From positions 372,001 through 436,000 of the forward strand of contig NZ_JACHJY010000007.1 in NCBI RefSeq assembly GCF_014203895.1: a stretch of 64,000 bases of DNA. Direction: 5' to 3'. Numbering within the stretch: the first letter of the stretch is position 1; each line of letters opens with the position of its first letter. Both the position numbers and the translations under genes were made by a program. Positions 40,138-48,208 of this stretch are shown here, one piece after another. The notes beneath the pieces were generated by a model. It did not search any database and had not been told where the DNA came from. It saw only the letters and a program-made list of their open reading frames with translations. The DNA comes from Streptomyces nymphaeiformis (GTDB lineage Bacteria; Actinomycetota; Actinomycetes; Streptomycetales; Streptomycetaceae).

Positions 40138-41409
40138 TTGTCCCCGACCGCACCCCCGGCCCCGGCACCGCGCATCACCTACGGCGCGGTGCTGGGCAGC
40201 CCGTACGTCGCCCGCCTGCTCGGCGGCACCCTCACCGGCCGCCTCCCCAACGGCATGGCGCCCGTCGCCATCGTCCTGTGGGCCACTACGAGCGGCGGCA
40301 GCATCGCCTTCGGCGGGCTGCTCAGCGCCCTGTACGGGCTCGCGTCCGCGCTGGCCCAGCCGGTCAAGGGACGCCTCATGGACCGCTACGGCCAGACCGC
40401 GGTGCATCTTCCGGCCGCCCTGCTCAACTCGGCCCTCCTGGCAACACTTCCCCTGGCCGGACTGTACGGCGGACCAGGTCTGGCCACGGCCATCGTCGTC
40501 GCCGGCGGCCTGACCACGCCTGCTTTGGAGGCAGGGCTCCGGGCACTGTGGCCGAGCGTGCTGCCCGACCACCGGCTGCGGCACGCCGCGCTCGCCCTCG
40601 ACACCGGCACCCAGGGCCTGCTGTACATCGCCGGCCCCCTGCTCGTCGCCGCGCTCGCCTCCACGTACGACCCGGCCGTCGCGCTCGCCGTCACCGCCGT
40701 CCTCGGCCTTACCGGCACCGCCGTGGTCGCCTTCGCTCCGCCGTCCCGGTGCTGGCGCCCGGCGCCGTCCGCACAGGCACCAGCAGGGATGGCGCACCGT
40801 CTGGCCGGCCCCGGCCTGATGCTGCTGTTCGTGTCCCTCGCCGGGATCGGGTTCGCGATCGGGGCCATGAACGTCTGGGCGATCGCCATGGCCAGGCACC
40901 ACGAGCAGGAGCTGCTCTCCGGGATCCTGCCCGCCGCGTTCTCGACCGGCAGCTTCCTCGGCGGCCTCCTCTACGGACGACGCCGCTGGAGAGGCACCAC
41001 CAGAAATCGACTGATCGGCGGCGGAACCTTCTTCCTGGCCGGTTGGCTCCCGCTCGTTGCTCTCCCGGGCCGGTACGCGGCCACCGCCGCGGTCGCCGTC
41101 CCCGGAGTGTTCCTGACCGTCGTGGTCGCGTGCGCCTACGTGACCACCGACTCCCTGACCCCCGCGGGCCGCACGAGCGAGGCGTACGCGTGGCTGATCC
41201 TGTCGATCGGCGTGGGGCAGTCCGCCGGCACCGCCCTGGCCGGACGCCTCGCCGAGCAGCCCCTCACCACCGCGGCGCTCCCTGCCGTCGGCGCGGCCTT
41301 CGCACTCGTCGTCCTGCTCGCCGCCCGCCGACGCCTCGGTCCCCCCGGATGCCTGAGCCGCCGCGGCCGGCACCGTCGCCCGCCCGGAGGCCGGCACAAG
41401 ACGCCCTGA
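40138..41409 (+). CDS. MFS transporter (423 aa)
   Basis: About 12 hydrophobic segments and the family loop GRLMDRYGQTAV near residues 80-92, with a charged central loop after TM6 (APPSRCWRPAPSAQAPAG). A major-facilitator exporter is likely. TTG at 40138. The C-terminus is Arg/Gly-rich. It stands alone among small family proteins and has no neighbouring biosynthetic enzyme except the glycosyltransferase 3 kb upstream. It is a counterpart to the leftward MFS gene at 14756. Confidence 0.8.
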   Translation: MSPTAPPAPAPRITYGAVLGSPYVARLLGGTLTGRLPNGMAPVAIVLWATTSGGSIAFGGLLSALYGLASALAQPVKGRLMDRYGQTAVHLPAALLNSALLATLPLAGLYGGPGLATAIVVAGGLTTPALEAGLRALWPSVLPDHRLRHAALALDTGTQGLLYIAGPLLVAALASTYDPAVALAVTAVLGLTGTAVVAFAPPSRCWRPAPSAQAPAGMAHRLAGPGLMLLFVSLAGIGFAIGAMNVWAIAMARHHEQELLSGILPAAFSTGSFLGGLLYGRRRWRGTTRNRLIGGGTFFLAGWLPLVALPGRYAATAAVAVPGVFLTVVVACAYVTTDSLTPAGRTSEAYAWLILSIGVGQSAGTALAGRLAEQPLTTAALPAVGAAFALVVLLAARRRLGPPGCLSRRGRHRRPPGGRHKTP

Positions 41410-41453
41410 TCCAGGGCGCCCCCACCTTCCCACCGTTTTGAGGAGAACCATCT

Positions 41454-41951
41454 ATGGCCGTCCGTACGAAGTGGACTGTCGAGCACGCGTGCTCCCACCA
41501 GGTCATTCATGACCTGTCCGACCGCCCCGCCGACCGGCGGGCCGGCTTCGCCCGCTGGCTCGCCAGCCGGGACTGCACCGACTGCTGGAAGGCGGCCCGC
41601 GACGCCGACACAGAGTCCAAGGAGGAGTGGATCGCGGCCAAGCGAGCCGCGGAGCAGGAGGCTGCCGCCGCGTGGGCGAAGCAGTTCGACATGCCGCAGC
41701 TGGAGGGACCGGAGAAGGCTCTGGGATGGGGCGAGCGATCCCGTCACCAGCTGATGCTCTCCGCGCACACCGCCCTGGTCGTCGAGGGGTCGTGGGACGA
41801 GGCGGACTGGGCGGAGCTGGAAGACAAGGCCTGCTCGATCACCCGCGCCGGATGGTGGATCGACCAGCGCGACGCGGAGGGCTCTGACCTGCTCGAACTC
41901 CTCGACGCCGCCGACGAGGACGACTGCGGGACGGAGAACCCGTTCCGCTGA
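41454..41951 (+). CDS. hypothetical protein with Cys/His motif (165 aa)
   Basis: N-terminal VEHACSHQVIHDLSDRPADR and DCTDCWKAARDADTES suggest a zinc site (Cys, His, Cys-x2-Cys). The rest is helical with many Trp and acidic residues (GWWIDQRDAEGSDLLEL). ATG at 41454 follows GAGGAG. It is followed directly by the 54-bp hairpin repeat. Family is a Streptomyces hypothetical; function unknown. Confidence 0.7.
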   Translation: MAVRTKWTVEHACSHQVIHDLSDRPADRRAGFARWLASRDCTDCWKAARDADTESKEEWIAAKRAAEQEAAAAWAKQFDMPQLEGPEKALGWGERSRHQLMLSAHTALVVEGSWDEADWAELEDKACSITRAGWWIDQRDAEGSDLLELLDAADEDDCGTENPFR

Positions 41952-41953
41952 CG

Positions 41954-42007
41954 GGGGCGGAACATAGCCGACGATCGCCGGTTAGCCAAACCGGCGATCC
42001 TCCGGAC
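41954..42007 (+). repeat. 54-bp hairpin repeat, copy 2 (transcribed rightward)
   Basis: It matches the reverse complement of 19219-19272 at 51 of 54 bases, with stem ATCGCCGGTT / AACCGGCGAT and loop AGCCA. It begins 3 bp after the stop of the 165-aa gene and ends 43 bp before the next start. The arrangement relative to transcription is the same as in copy 1. Confidence 0.8.
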
Positions 42008-42050
42008 CATTGTTCCTCCCACCGCATCCGCTCCGCGTGGAAGGAAACGC

Positions 42051-42476
42051 ATGTCCCAGCTCCCGCCTGATCCCGTGGTCGCGCTCACTCCGGACCCGCT
42101 CACTCCCGACCGGGACGTCACCCACGCCCACTTCCAGGCCGGTGACACGGTCGTCGTCCTGAAGGGGGTGGCCGGTGGCGAGCTGTGGGGCGACGCGATG
42201 CGCGTGGTCGCGCCGTCCTGGCATCTGCCGACCGACGAGGACGGCTGGCGCCTGCGTGACGCGACCGGCGGGCAGCAGTCCTACATCACCGCCCACCCCA
42301 GGTACCTCGTGCACCTCTCGCGCCGCTGCCCGGACTGCCTGATCCACCTGCGGGCCATGGAGGACGCCCTCCTGCCGAAGTACCCCGGCGACGACGCCCT
42401 GATCGACTGCGGCTGGTACACCACCACCGCCGTGGGCCAGCTGGTGCACGTCGCCGACGTCCGGGCCGGCCGGTGA
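42051..42476 (+). CDS. hypothetical protein (141 aa)
   Basis: A beta-rich protein: HFQAGDTVVVLKGVAGGELW, DAMRVVAPSWHLPTDEDGWRL (split), QQSYITAHPRYLVHLSRRCPDC. It includes one CPDC that may bind metal together with later residues. ATG at 42051 follows GGAAGG. Its stop overlaps the GTG of the relaxase-like gene. It may be an accessory partner of that protein. No known family. Confidence 0.65.
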   Translation: MSQLPPDPVVALTPDPLTPDRDVTHAHFQAGDTVVVLKGVAGGELWGDAMRVVAPSWHLPTDEDGWRLRDATGGQQSYITAHPRYLVHLSRRCPDCLIHLRAMEDALLPKYPGDDALIDCGWYTTTAVGQLVHVADVRAGR

Positions 42477-43315
42477 TCCCGCGTCTCCACGAGCAGTCCG
42501 ACACCCCGTACGATGCGCTCGCCGAAGCCCTGGGGCGACCCATAGCGCCGAACGAGCGGCTTCCGGAACGCAGCGTCGTAGCCCATTGGCCGGGCCTGGA
42601 TGACTATGCCCTGGAACCGAGGAAGACCTGGACGCTCGCCCGGTGGGCCGATCACCTCGACGAGGCCCTCCTGGAGCATCCGTTCGCCGCCGGCCCGGAC
42701 GGCGATCGGCGGGCGATCCTCCACCTCGATGTCCGACTCCACCCCGACGACCGGCCGCTGACCGGCCCGGAGTGGGGTGAGGTCGCCCACCGGTTCGTAC
42801 GCGCCGCCGGCGTCGAGATCCCGGGCAAGGGACACGGCTGCCAGTGGATCGCCGTCCAGGCCCGGCCCGGGCGCCTCGACCTGATCGCCAACCTGATCCA
42901 CCTCGACGGCGCGTGGCACGCGCCGCCCGCCGATGTCCTGCGGCGTCTCACGGGCGAGGCCCGTCGCGTCGAAAAGGACCTGGGCCTGATCCCGGTGCGC
43001 ACCGCCTCCACGGCTCGGGTCGCCTCCCGGCCAGTACCGGCGGTGTCGTCCCAGCTCGCGAGTGTGCTCGCGCAGCTCGCCGACGAGCAGGCCGGACCGC
43101 TGGCCACGGTCCGCGGACTCGTCGAGCACGCCGCACATCGCATCGCCCGCCTTCCCGGCGCCGCCGGTGTCGATGCCGCGCACCGCCTGGAGCTGATCGC
43201 CCACCGTCTCCACGGCATCCAGCAGGAGCTGGACACCACCGCCGCTGACCTGGCCAAGCCCCGGGTTGCCGCCGCACCGCCAGCGGCCCGGCTTCCTGCC
43301 CATCGAGCCTTGTAG
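42473..43315 (+). CDS. relaxase/mobilisation-nuclease-like protein lacking the histidine motif (280 aa)
   Basis: The pattern of actinobacterial MobA-like relaxases is visible: RKTWTLARWADHLDEALLE region, HLDVRLHPDDRPLTGPEW, HRFVRAAGVEIPGKGHGC, WIAVQARPGRLDLIANLIHLDG (split) and EARRVEKDLGLIPVR. In active members the 'H.DHIH' motif occupies the RPGRLDLIANL position. Here the His-x-His is LDL, so the metal site is missing and nicking activity is doubtful. A helical C-terminal half follows. GTG at 42473 overlaps the previous stop. It may be a non-catalytic DNA-binding relaxosome subunit. The assignment is by pattern only. Confidence 0.6.
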   Translation: MIPRLHEQSDTPYDALAEALGRPIAPNERLPERSVVAHWPGLDDYALEPRKTWTLARWADHLDEALLEHPFAAGPDGDRRAILHLDVRLHPDDRPLTGPEWGEVAHRFVRAAGVEIPGKGHGCQWIAVQARPGRLDLIANLIHLDGAWHAPPADVLRRLTGEARRVEKDLGLIPVRTASTARVASRPVPAVSSQLASVLAQLADEQAGPLATVRGLVEHAAHRIARLPGAAGVDAAHRLELIAHRLHGIQQELDTTAADLAKPRVAAAPPAARLPAHRAL

Positions 43316-43328
43316 GAGAAACGTCTCT

Positions 43329-44024
43329 TTGCCCCTTGCCGACCGCTTCCTGGACATCCGCCGCGACCCGCACTCCGACGAAGTCCTCGCGCGCGGCGGG
43401 GACCCCGAAGCGCACAGCATCCTCCAGCGCGCCGGGTTCGTCGCCGTCGTCCGTCTCCACGAGACCTACCACCGCGCCCCCACCGGCCTGGCCGAACCAG
43501 ACGAGAACCGCCTCGCCAGCGACGCCGTCGCACGGCTTCGCGCCGCCGGGTACCACGTCGACTGTCACGAGGACTTCGACTCCGACTCCCGTCCGGCCAG
43601 TTACCTGCCGCTGGGCGCCTCCCTCACTCACCTCGCCCAGAGGATCCGCGAAGCCACCACCACCGACGAAGTGGCCGATGCTCTGACCGAGCTGACCGCC
43701 GCCCACGACGGCATCCTCACCGCTCTGGGCGAGGTGCTGGTTGCCAGCGCCGACTTCCATGACGGGCTCGGCCAGGCGTCCGACCCGTACACCGCCCGGC
43801 GGCTGCGCTACCTCGCCGACGAGCACCTCCTCGTCCTCCGCAGCGACCTCACCCACACCCGCAATGCGCTCGCCGACCGGCACGCCCCTCACCCCGGCCG
43901 CAGCACCTGCACCGAAGAGGTCCCCGCCACCGAACGCGAACGCTCCGCCGTGTGCGCCTGCCCGCCCCCGCCGCGCACGCTGCCGGCCCCGCCGCCCCCG
44001 GTCGCCGCCGGCCTGCGCCGCTGA
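43329..44024 (+). CDS. alpha/beta-module plus helical-module protein (231 aa)
   Basis: TTG at 43329 follows GGAG about 10 nt upstream. The module covers residues 20-80 (AHSILQRAGFVAVVRLHETY, RAPTGLAEPDEN, LRAAGYHVDCHEDF). A helical unit follows at about 95-190 (TTDEVADALTELTAAHDGIL; ARRLRYLADEHLLVLRSDL), then a Cys/Pro tail. The same two-part architecture is in 44803. Function unknown. Confidence 0.65.
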   Translation: MPLADRFLDIRRDPHSDEVLARGGDPEAHSILQRAGFVAVVRLHETYHRAPTGLAEPDENRLASDAVARLRAAGYHVDCHEDFDSDSRPASYLPLGASLTHLAQRIREATTTDEVADALTELTAAHDGILTALGEVLVASADFHDGLGQASDPYTARRLRYLADEHLLVLRSDLTHTRNALADRHAPHPGRSTCTEEVPATERERSAVCACPPPPRTLPAPPPPVAAGLRR

Positions 44025-44047
44025 CCCTCACCTCGCCCAAGGACACC

Positions 44048-44806
44048 ATGCACGACCACGACATCTCCGAGCGCCTCGCCTCGTACGCCGACGTCCTCGC
44101 CGGAGAACTCCCCGACATCTGGACCAGCTCCTACGTCCCGCCGGATGCCAAGGACGATCTCGCCGAACTCGCTGATCGCATCTGGGACCTGGACCTGGTC
44201 GCCGCCTCCCTCACCGAGCATCCTCTGCGGCAGGCAGCCGTCCTGAGCCGCTCGGACGGAGCCCAGCTCGTCCTCCTTGAGCGGCATGACGAGCGCGACG
44301 GCTTCCTCGTCGCCGCCGTCGCCCCGCGCGCCCTGCCCGACGAGGCGTACCGCGCCGTCCCCGAGCCCAACGGCATCGCCCTGGCGGACGACCCGTTCCT
44401 GAGTGCCGAGCAGGTCGCCGGCGACCTCCTTGCCCGTTACGACAGTGCCCTCGCCCAGGTCCGGGACAACGCCCTGGGCGGCATCCAGCCCTCCCAGCCC
44501 GACCGTCTCGTCCTGACCTGGCAGCCGGACGGCAGCGTCGCCACCGCCCCCGTCGGCGACCGGGCCGGTGCCGTCCTGGAAGCAAACGGCTTCATCCAGG
44601 ACCCTCACAGCGGCATCTACCGCCTCGGCATGGATGACACCCAGGCGCAGGCCCGTGCCCTGCGCGCGATCGGACCGCAGCTCGAAGCGCTCGGCATCGG
44701 CACGGCGCTCCAGCACCCGGCCAGCCGGACCGTGCCCACCTCGGCTCCGGCGTCCGTGCCACCCGTTCCGGCCGGCACCCGAGCCCCGGCCGCCCGGGCT
44801 CGATGA
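44048..44806 (+). CDS. paralogue family A protein (252 aa)
   Basis: Matches 35376 and 36976: LAGELPDIWTSSYVPPDAKD, DRIWDLDLVAASLTEHPL, QLVLLERHDERDGFLVAAV, and VPEPNGIALADDPFL. A C-terminal alpha/beta-module copy follows (AVLEANGFIQDPHSGIYRL; LEALGIGTALQHP). ATG at 44048. Its stop overlaps the ATG of the next gene (ATGA). Family unknown; clearly duplicated from a common ancestor with 35376. Confidence 0.68.
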   Translation: MHDHDISERLASYADVLAGELPDIWTSSYVPPDAKDDLAELADRIWDLDLVAASLTEHPLRQAAVLSRSDGAQLVLLERHDERDGFLVAAVAPRALPDEAYRAVPEPNGIALADDPFLSAEQVAGDLLARYDSALAQVRDNALGGIQPSQPDRLVLTWQPDGSVATAPVGDRAGAVLEANGFIQDPHSGIYRLGMDDTQAQARALRAIGPQLEALGIGTALQHPASRTVPTSAPASVPPVPAGTRAPAARAR

Positions 44807-45444
44807 GCCAGAAGGAGCCCGATTTCTGGGTGCTGGAGTACGTGACCATCACCCAGGACCCCCGCACCGGTCTGGTCGTCGCCATCGGCGGGATCGACCG
44901 GGCGGCGGACATCCTTCAGCGAACCGGCTTCCTCTCCGCCCCCGGGCCCCGCGGTGACTACCACCGGCTCCCCCACACACTGCCCTTCGAGGAACAGCGC
45001 CTGAAGGCGACCGCCGCCTCACACGCCCTGCTCACCGCGGGCCACAGCGTTCACCTCGACCCCGCCCTGAACACGCTGGCGACACCGGACGGCGATCGGG
45101 ACGCGGCCCTGCGCTACCTCGCCCAGCTCGCCGAACGGACCTTCGCCGCCAAGACCAGTAGTGAGGTGGCCGAGGTCCTGACCGAGATCGCCGCCCCGGT
45201 CCACGGGCTGCTTCCCCTCGTCCGGGAAGTCGTGGTCAGGGCCTGGAACGCCGCGATCCGCCAAGACGCCCATGGCGAGGAAGCCGACCCCGTCGCACGG
45301 CTCGGGGACACCACGGACTCGCTGTCCCACGCTGCGTACCTCATCCGACTCGCCCGCGACCACGTCGGCGGCACTCCGCGAGAGCCGGCCGCCCCGTCAC
45401 TGCCGCCGGGCCCCGCCCAGTCCCCGGTCGCCCGCCGCCGCTGA
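44803..45444 (+). CDS. alpha/beta-module plus helical-module protein (213 aa)
   Basis: ATG at 44803 overlaps the previous stop. N-terminal SQKEPDFWVLEYVTITQDP, then the module (AADILQRTGFLSAPGPRGDY, HRLPHTLPFEEQR, LLTAGHSVHLDPAL), then the helical unit (SSEVAEVLTEIAAPVHGLL; SHAAYLIRLARDH). Closest in architecture to 43329. Function unknown. Confidence 0.68.
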   Translation: MSQKEPDFWVLEYVTITQDPRTGLVVAIGGIDRAADILQRTGFLSAPGPRGDYHRLPHTLPFEEQRLKATAASHALLTAGHSVHLDPALNTLATPDGDRDAALRYLAQLAERTFAAKTSSEVAEVLTEIAAPVHGLLPLVREVVVRAWNAAIRQDAHGEEADPVARLGDTTDSLSHAAYLIRLARDHVGGTPREPAAPSLPPGPAQSPVARRR

Positions 45445-45460
45445 CCCAGAAAGGAGATCC

Positions 45461-45868
45461 GTGGCCAATCTGGCCGACGAATACGGCACGGACGTGGAGC
45501 TCTACGTCAAGCCGTTGACCACCACCATCCACGCCGACACCCCCACTGGTGCTCCCGCCGCACTCCACGACCTGCTGGAACAGCTCGGGCTGAAGCGACA
45601 CGAGTACCCCACCAGTGCGCCCCTCTACATCTGGCACACCGTGCCCGACGACCTCGCTGCGGACGAGCAAAGGCGCCTGGCGACCCGAGCCATCCCGGCC
45701 CTGCGCCTGGCCGGGTACAAGGTCAACTGCACTCCGGAAGTCTTCGACGAAGCCGCCTTCCAGCAGGCCGCGCACGAGGCCCGCGCCCGCACGACCCACG
45801 CCTCACCGCGGAACCCGGCACCGGCCCCCTGCTCCTCGCGCCCCGCACCAGCCCGGCGCACCCCGTAA
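45461..45868 (+). CDS. alpha/beta-module small protein (135 aa)
   Basis: GTG at 45461 has AAGGAG at 45451-45456. It reads ANLADEYGTDVELYVKPLTT, then LHDLLEQLGLKRHEYPTSAP, LYIWHTVPDDLAADEQRRLA (split) and LRLAGYKVNCTPEVFDE, which is the module in its 'LYIWHTVPDDL' variant. Pro/Ala/Arg tail. Function unknown. Confidence 0.65.
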   Translation: MANLADEYGTDVELYVKPLTTTIHADTPTGAPAALHDLLEQLGLKRHEYPTSAPLYIWHTVPDDLAADEQRRLATRAIPALRLAGYKVNCTPEVFDEAAFQQAAHEARARTTHASPRNPAPAPCSSRPAPARRTP

Positions 45869-45937
45869 GACCGTTCGGGCGGCCCCGGCCTCGGCTGGGG
45901 CCGCCTGCCCCGCCCCGCTCGACCTTCGGAGAAACCC

Positions 45938-46121
45938 GTAGCCCCCCGTACGCCCACACCGATCACCTCCCTGCTCAAGCCCCGCCTCGCGACAGCCCTG
46001 TTCCGCCGCTACCTGCGCGCCCTGCATCCCGACCGGCCCCGACCAGGTCTCCCCGCTGGCCGGCGCCCGTCCGGAGGCGGTCCTCGCCGAGACCCAGCGC
46101 GTCGGCCACCAGCACCACTGA
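45938..46121 (+). pseudogene. small broken gene (about 60 codons)
   Basis: GGAG at 45929 is followed by a frame starting at GTA 45938: RTPTPITSLLKPRLATALFR, RYLRALHPD. Coding then passes to another frame: VSPLAGARPEAVLAETQRVG, ending at TGA 46119-46121. One extra or missing base near CCCGACCGGCCCCGACC would join them. No usual start codon is present. It is a decayed gene or one with errors. The 118 bases before the next gene fit its place in the train. Confidence 0.45.
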
Positions 46122-46143
46122 CCGCCCACCGACCCGGAGGAGC

Positions 46144-46527
46144 ATGTCCCACCCCGCCCCCTACCCCGTGCGTCTGGCCGACGAGATCGCCCGACAGCTC
46201 GGCCGGCTGACCGACCACGTCGCCCAGCTCCCTCCCCACGAAGCGGTGCAGGTCATCGCTCATGTACTCGACCCGGACGGCGGACTACTCGACCGCGTCA
46301 CCGGCCTCATGTCCGTCAGCAGCACGTTCGCGAAGACGCAGGCCGAGCGGGGCGTCCTGCCGGCCGAGGTGTGGCTCGCCCTCGGCCGGGCCACCAACGA
46401 ACTCGACGCCATCGGAGGAGACCTGGACGAACACTGCGAGCCCCTCCATCACATCAGCAACCGGCCTGCCGCCCAGGCGACAAAGCCGCCGTCCCCCGCC
46501 CCACTCGTCATCCGGCGGCATCGATGA
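46144..46527 (+). CDS. helical hypothetical protein (127 aa)
   Basis: ATG at 46144 follows CGGAGGAGC. All-helical: LADEIARQLGRLTDHVAQLP, LLDRVTGLMSVSSTFAKTQ, LALGRATNELDAIGGDLDEH. It resembles the helical unit at the ends of 43329, 44803 and the split 31200 gene, here as a stand-alone protein. Coupled by ATGA overlap to the DUF317 gene. Function unknown. Confidence 0.65.
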   Translation: MSHPAPYPVRLADEIARQLGRLTDHVAQLPPHEAVQVIAHVLDPDGGLLDRVTGLMSVSSTFAKTQAERGVLPAEVWLALGRATNELDAIGGDLDEHCEPLHHISNRPAAQATKPPSPAPLVIRRHR

Positions 46528-47324
46528 AGAGGACGTGGCGGGGCTGGGGACCGGACGAACAGGCCGAACAGCACTACCTCGTTTATCCCCGCAGCCTCGC
46601 CGGCGGTGGTGACGTCCGGCACATCTCCGAATTCCTGCGCGCCTCAGGATGGCGCGACCACTCCAAGACCGGCGGCCCCCTGGCCATGGGGAGCCCGGGC
46701 GGCACCGTCTGCATCTCCTACGACCCCTACGTCCAACCCGGCGGATGGACCATCCACGGTGCCGCGACCGGCCAAAACGACGAGTGGGCGGCACACCTGG
46801 GCCGGCAGACCCCAGTGGAGATCGTCGCCGGCCTCACCGACGCCCTCACCCGTCCGCGCTCCGCGCACGCCCCCAACGTCTGGGCACCACTGCAGGAGCA
46901 GAACTGGCACACGCGCTTCGAGGGCAAGCACTACACCGCGACCAGCCCCGACGGCAGCGCGTGGATGCAGTATCACCAGGGCCCCGACGGCGAGGCGATG
47001 TGGTGGACCGGGGCGAAGGACAGGCAGGGCAACGGCTGGACCGCGAACTTCTCGCCAAGCACGCCGATGCACCTGGTGCAAGCCTTCTCGGCCGAACTCG
47101 CCAACCCCGACCCCGTGATGCGTCCGCGCGGACACGTTCCACCGAGCGCGCAGATCCGTACCTGGTCGGTCTCCGTCAAGCCCTCCCAGCTCAGCGCGTG
47201 GCAGCAGGCCCGAATCACGGCCGCCCGGGCCGCCACCTGGGCCCGTAACAGCGCCCAGAGTGCCCGGCCGCGCGCCACCCCCCGCCCTTACACCCCCGCC
47301 AGCGGCACCCGGACCCGCCGCTGA
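46524..47324 (+). CDS. DUF317 (SPDY) domain protein (266 aa)
   Basis: Two DUF317 units: YLVYPRSLAGGGDVRHISEF, LGRQTPVEIVAGLTDALTRP, then ATSPDGSAWMQYHQGPDG (SPD motif), NFSPSTPMHLVQAFSAELAN and a basic tail. ATG at 46524 overlaps the preceding stop. First of three tandem-related DUF317 genes in the rightward train. Family function unknown. Confidence 0.82.
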   Translation: MKRTWRGWGPDEQAEQHYLVYPRSLAGGGDVRHISEFLRASGWRDHSKTGGPLAMGSPGGTVCISYDPYVQPGGWTIHGAATGQNDEWAAHLGRQTPVEIVAGLTDALTRPRSAHAPNVWAPLQEQNWHTRFEGKHYTATSPDGSAWMQYHQGPDGEAMWWTGAKDRQGNGWTANFSPSTPMHLVQAFSAELANPDPVMRPRGHVPPSAQIRTWSVSVKPSQLSAWQQARITAARAATWARNSAQSARPRATPRPYTPASGTRTRR

Positions 47325-47353
47325 CCCGGTTCTTAGCCAGTTGGAGGACCACC

Positions 47354-48181
47354 GTGATCACCTGGCGTCAGCTCGACGCCTTCGCCAACGAGTACGCGAG
47401 CAAGCTCGGCTCGCCGGTCTCCCCGCGCTACCTCGCCGGCCCCGGCGATCCACGGCACGTCACACACGCTCTGTGCGCCGCCGGCTGGAGCACGCCCTGC
47501 GACCCGCTGCATCCGGTCATCCGCATGCAGAGCCCCGACCAGCAGCACGAGCTGGTCTTCAAGCCCTCCGCCCAGTACGCGCGCAACTGGTGGACGGTCC
47601 ACAGCGGATTCGGCCCCAGCAACTGGTACGCCGCGTTCAGCGGCTCCACGCCGGTGGAGATCGTCGCCGGACTCACCGACACCCTCCTGCTCCCCGAACC
47701 GGAGGAGACCGCCCGGGAAAACTTCACGGCCATCCTCACCACACGCGGCTGGGAGCACACCACCGATGAACTCGGCGGTCACCAGATCATGTCGCCCGAC
47801 CGCACCGCGATGGTCGAGCAGCGGATCTCGCCCTCCATGGGCCGTTGCGGCTGGGAGATCGAGGTCGCCCGCCACCACGGACCGCACGGGCCCGAGGGGC
47901 TGTTGTGGCGGGCCTCGTTGGACATCCGAACGCCCGGCCATGTGCTCGGCGCCGTCGCCACCGCCCTGTCCGACCCGGCACCCGTGCCGCGCCCGCGCTT
48001 CACCATCGACGAAAGCCCGCACCTGACCGTGGGCCGGGAAAACGTGATCGGCGAACAGATCGTGACCGCGCACCAACAGCGTCTCGCCGAGGCTCGCCAG
48101 CACCGTCCCACCACGCCGCCGGCCGCGGCCAGGCCGGCGCCGAACACTCCCGTCGTCGCGTCGCCCGCACGTAGCCGCTGA
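47354..48181 (+). CDS. DUF317 (SPDY) domain protein (275 aa)
   Basis: Contains VSPRYLAGPGDPRHVTHALC, IRMQSPDQQHELVFKPSAQY, FSGSTPVEIVAGLTDTLLLP, then a second unit HQIMSPDRTAMVEQRISPSM and RTPGHVLGAVATALSDPAP. GTG at 47354. Two SPD motifs are visible. Closely related to 48799 (shared 'SPRYLAGPGDP'). Confidence 0.83.
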   Translation: MITWRQLDAFANEYASKLGSPVSPRYLAGPGDPRHVTHALCAAGWSTPCDPLHPVIRMQSPDQQHELVFKPSAQYARNWWTVHSGFGPSNWYAAFSGSTPVEIVAGLTDTLLLPEPEETARENFTAILTTRGWEHTTDELGGHQIMSPDRTAMVEQRISPSMGRCGWEIEVARHHGPHGPEGLLWRASLDIRTPGHVLGAVATALSDPAPVPRPRFTIDESPHLTVGRENVIGEQIVTAHQQRLAEARQHRPTTPPAAARPAPNTPVVASPARSR

Positions 48182-48208
48182 CCACCGCCTTCGACACAAG
48201 GAAGCACC

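Noticed and set aside
38791..41451. 886-aa leftward open frame opposite the MFS and helical genes
   Set aside because: Typical long antisense frame of high-GC DNA, with Gly/Arg/Glu low complexity and no motifs. The opposite strand has clear genes.
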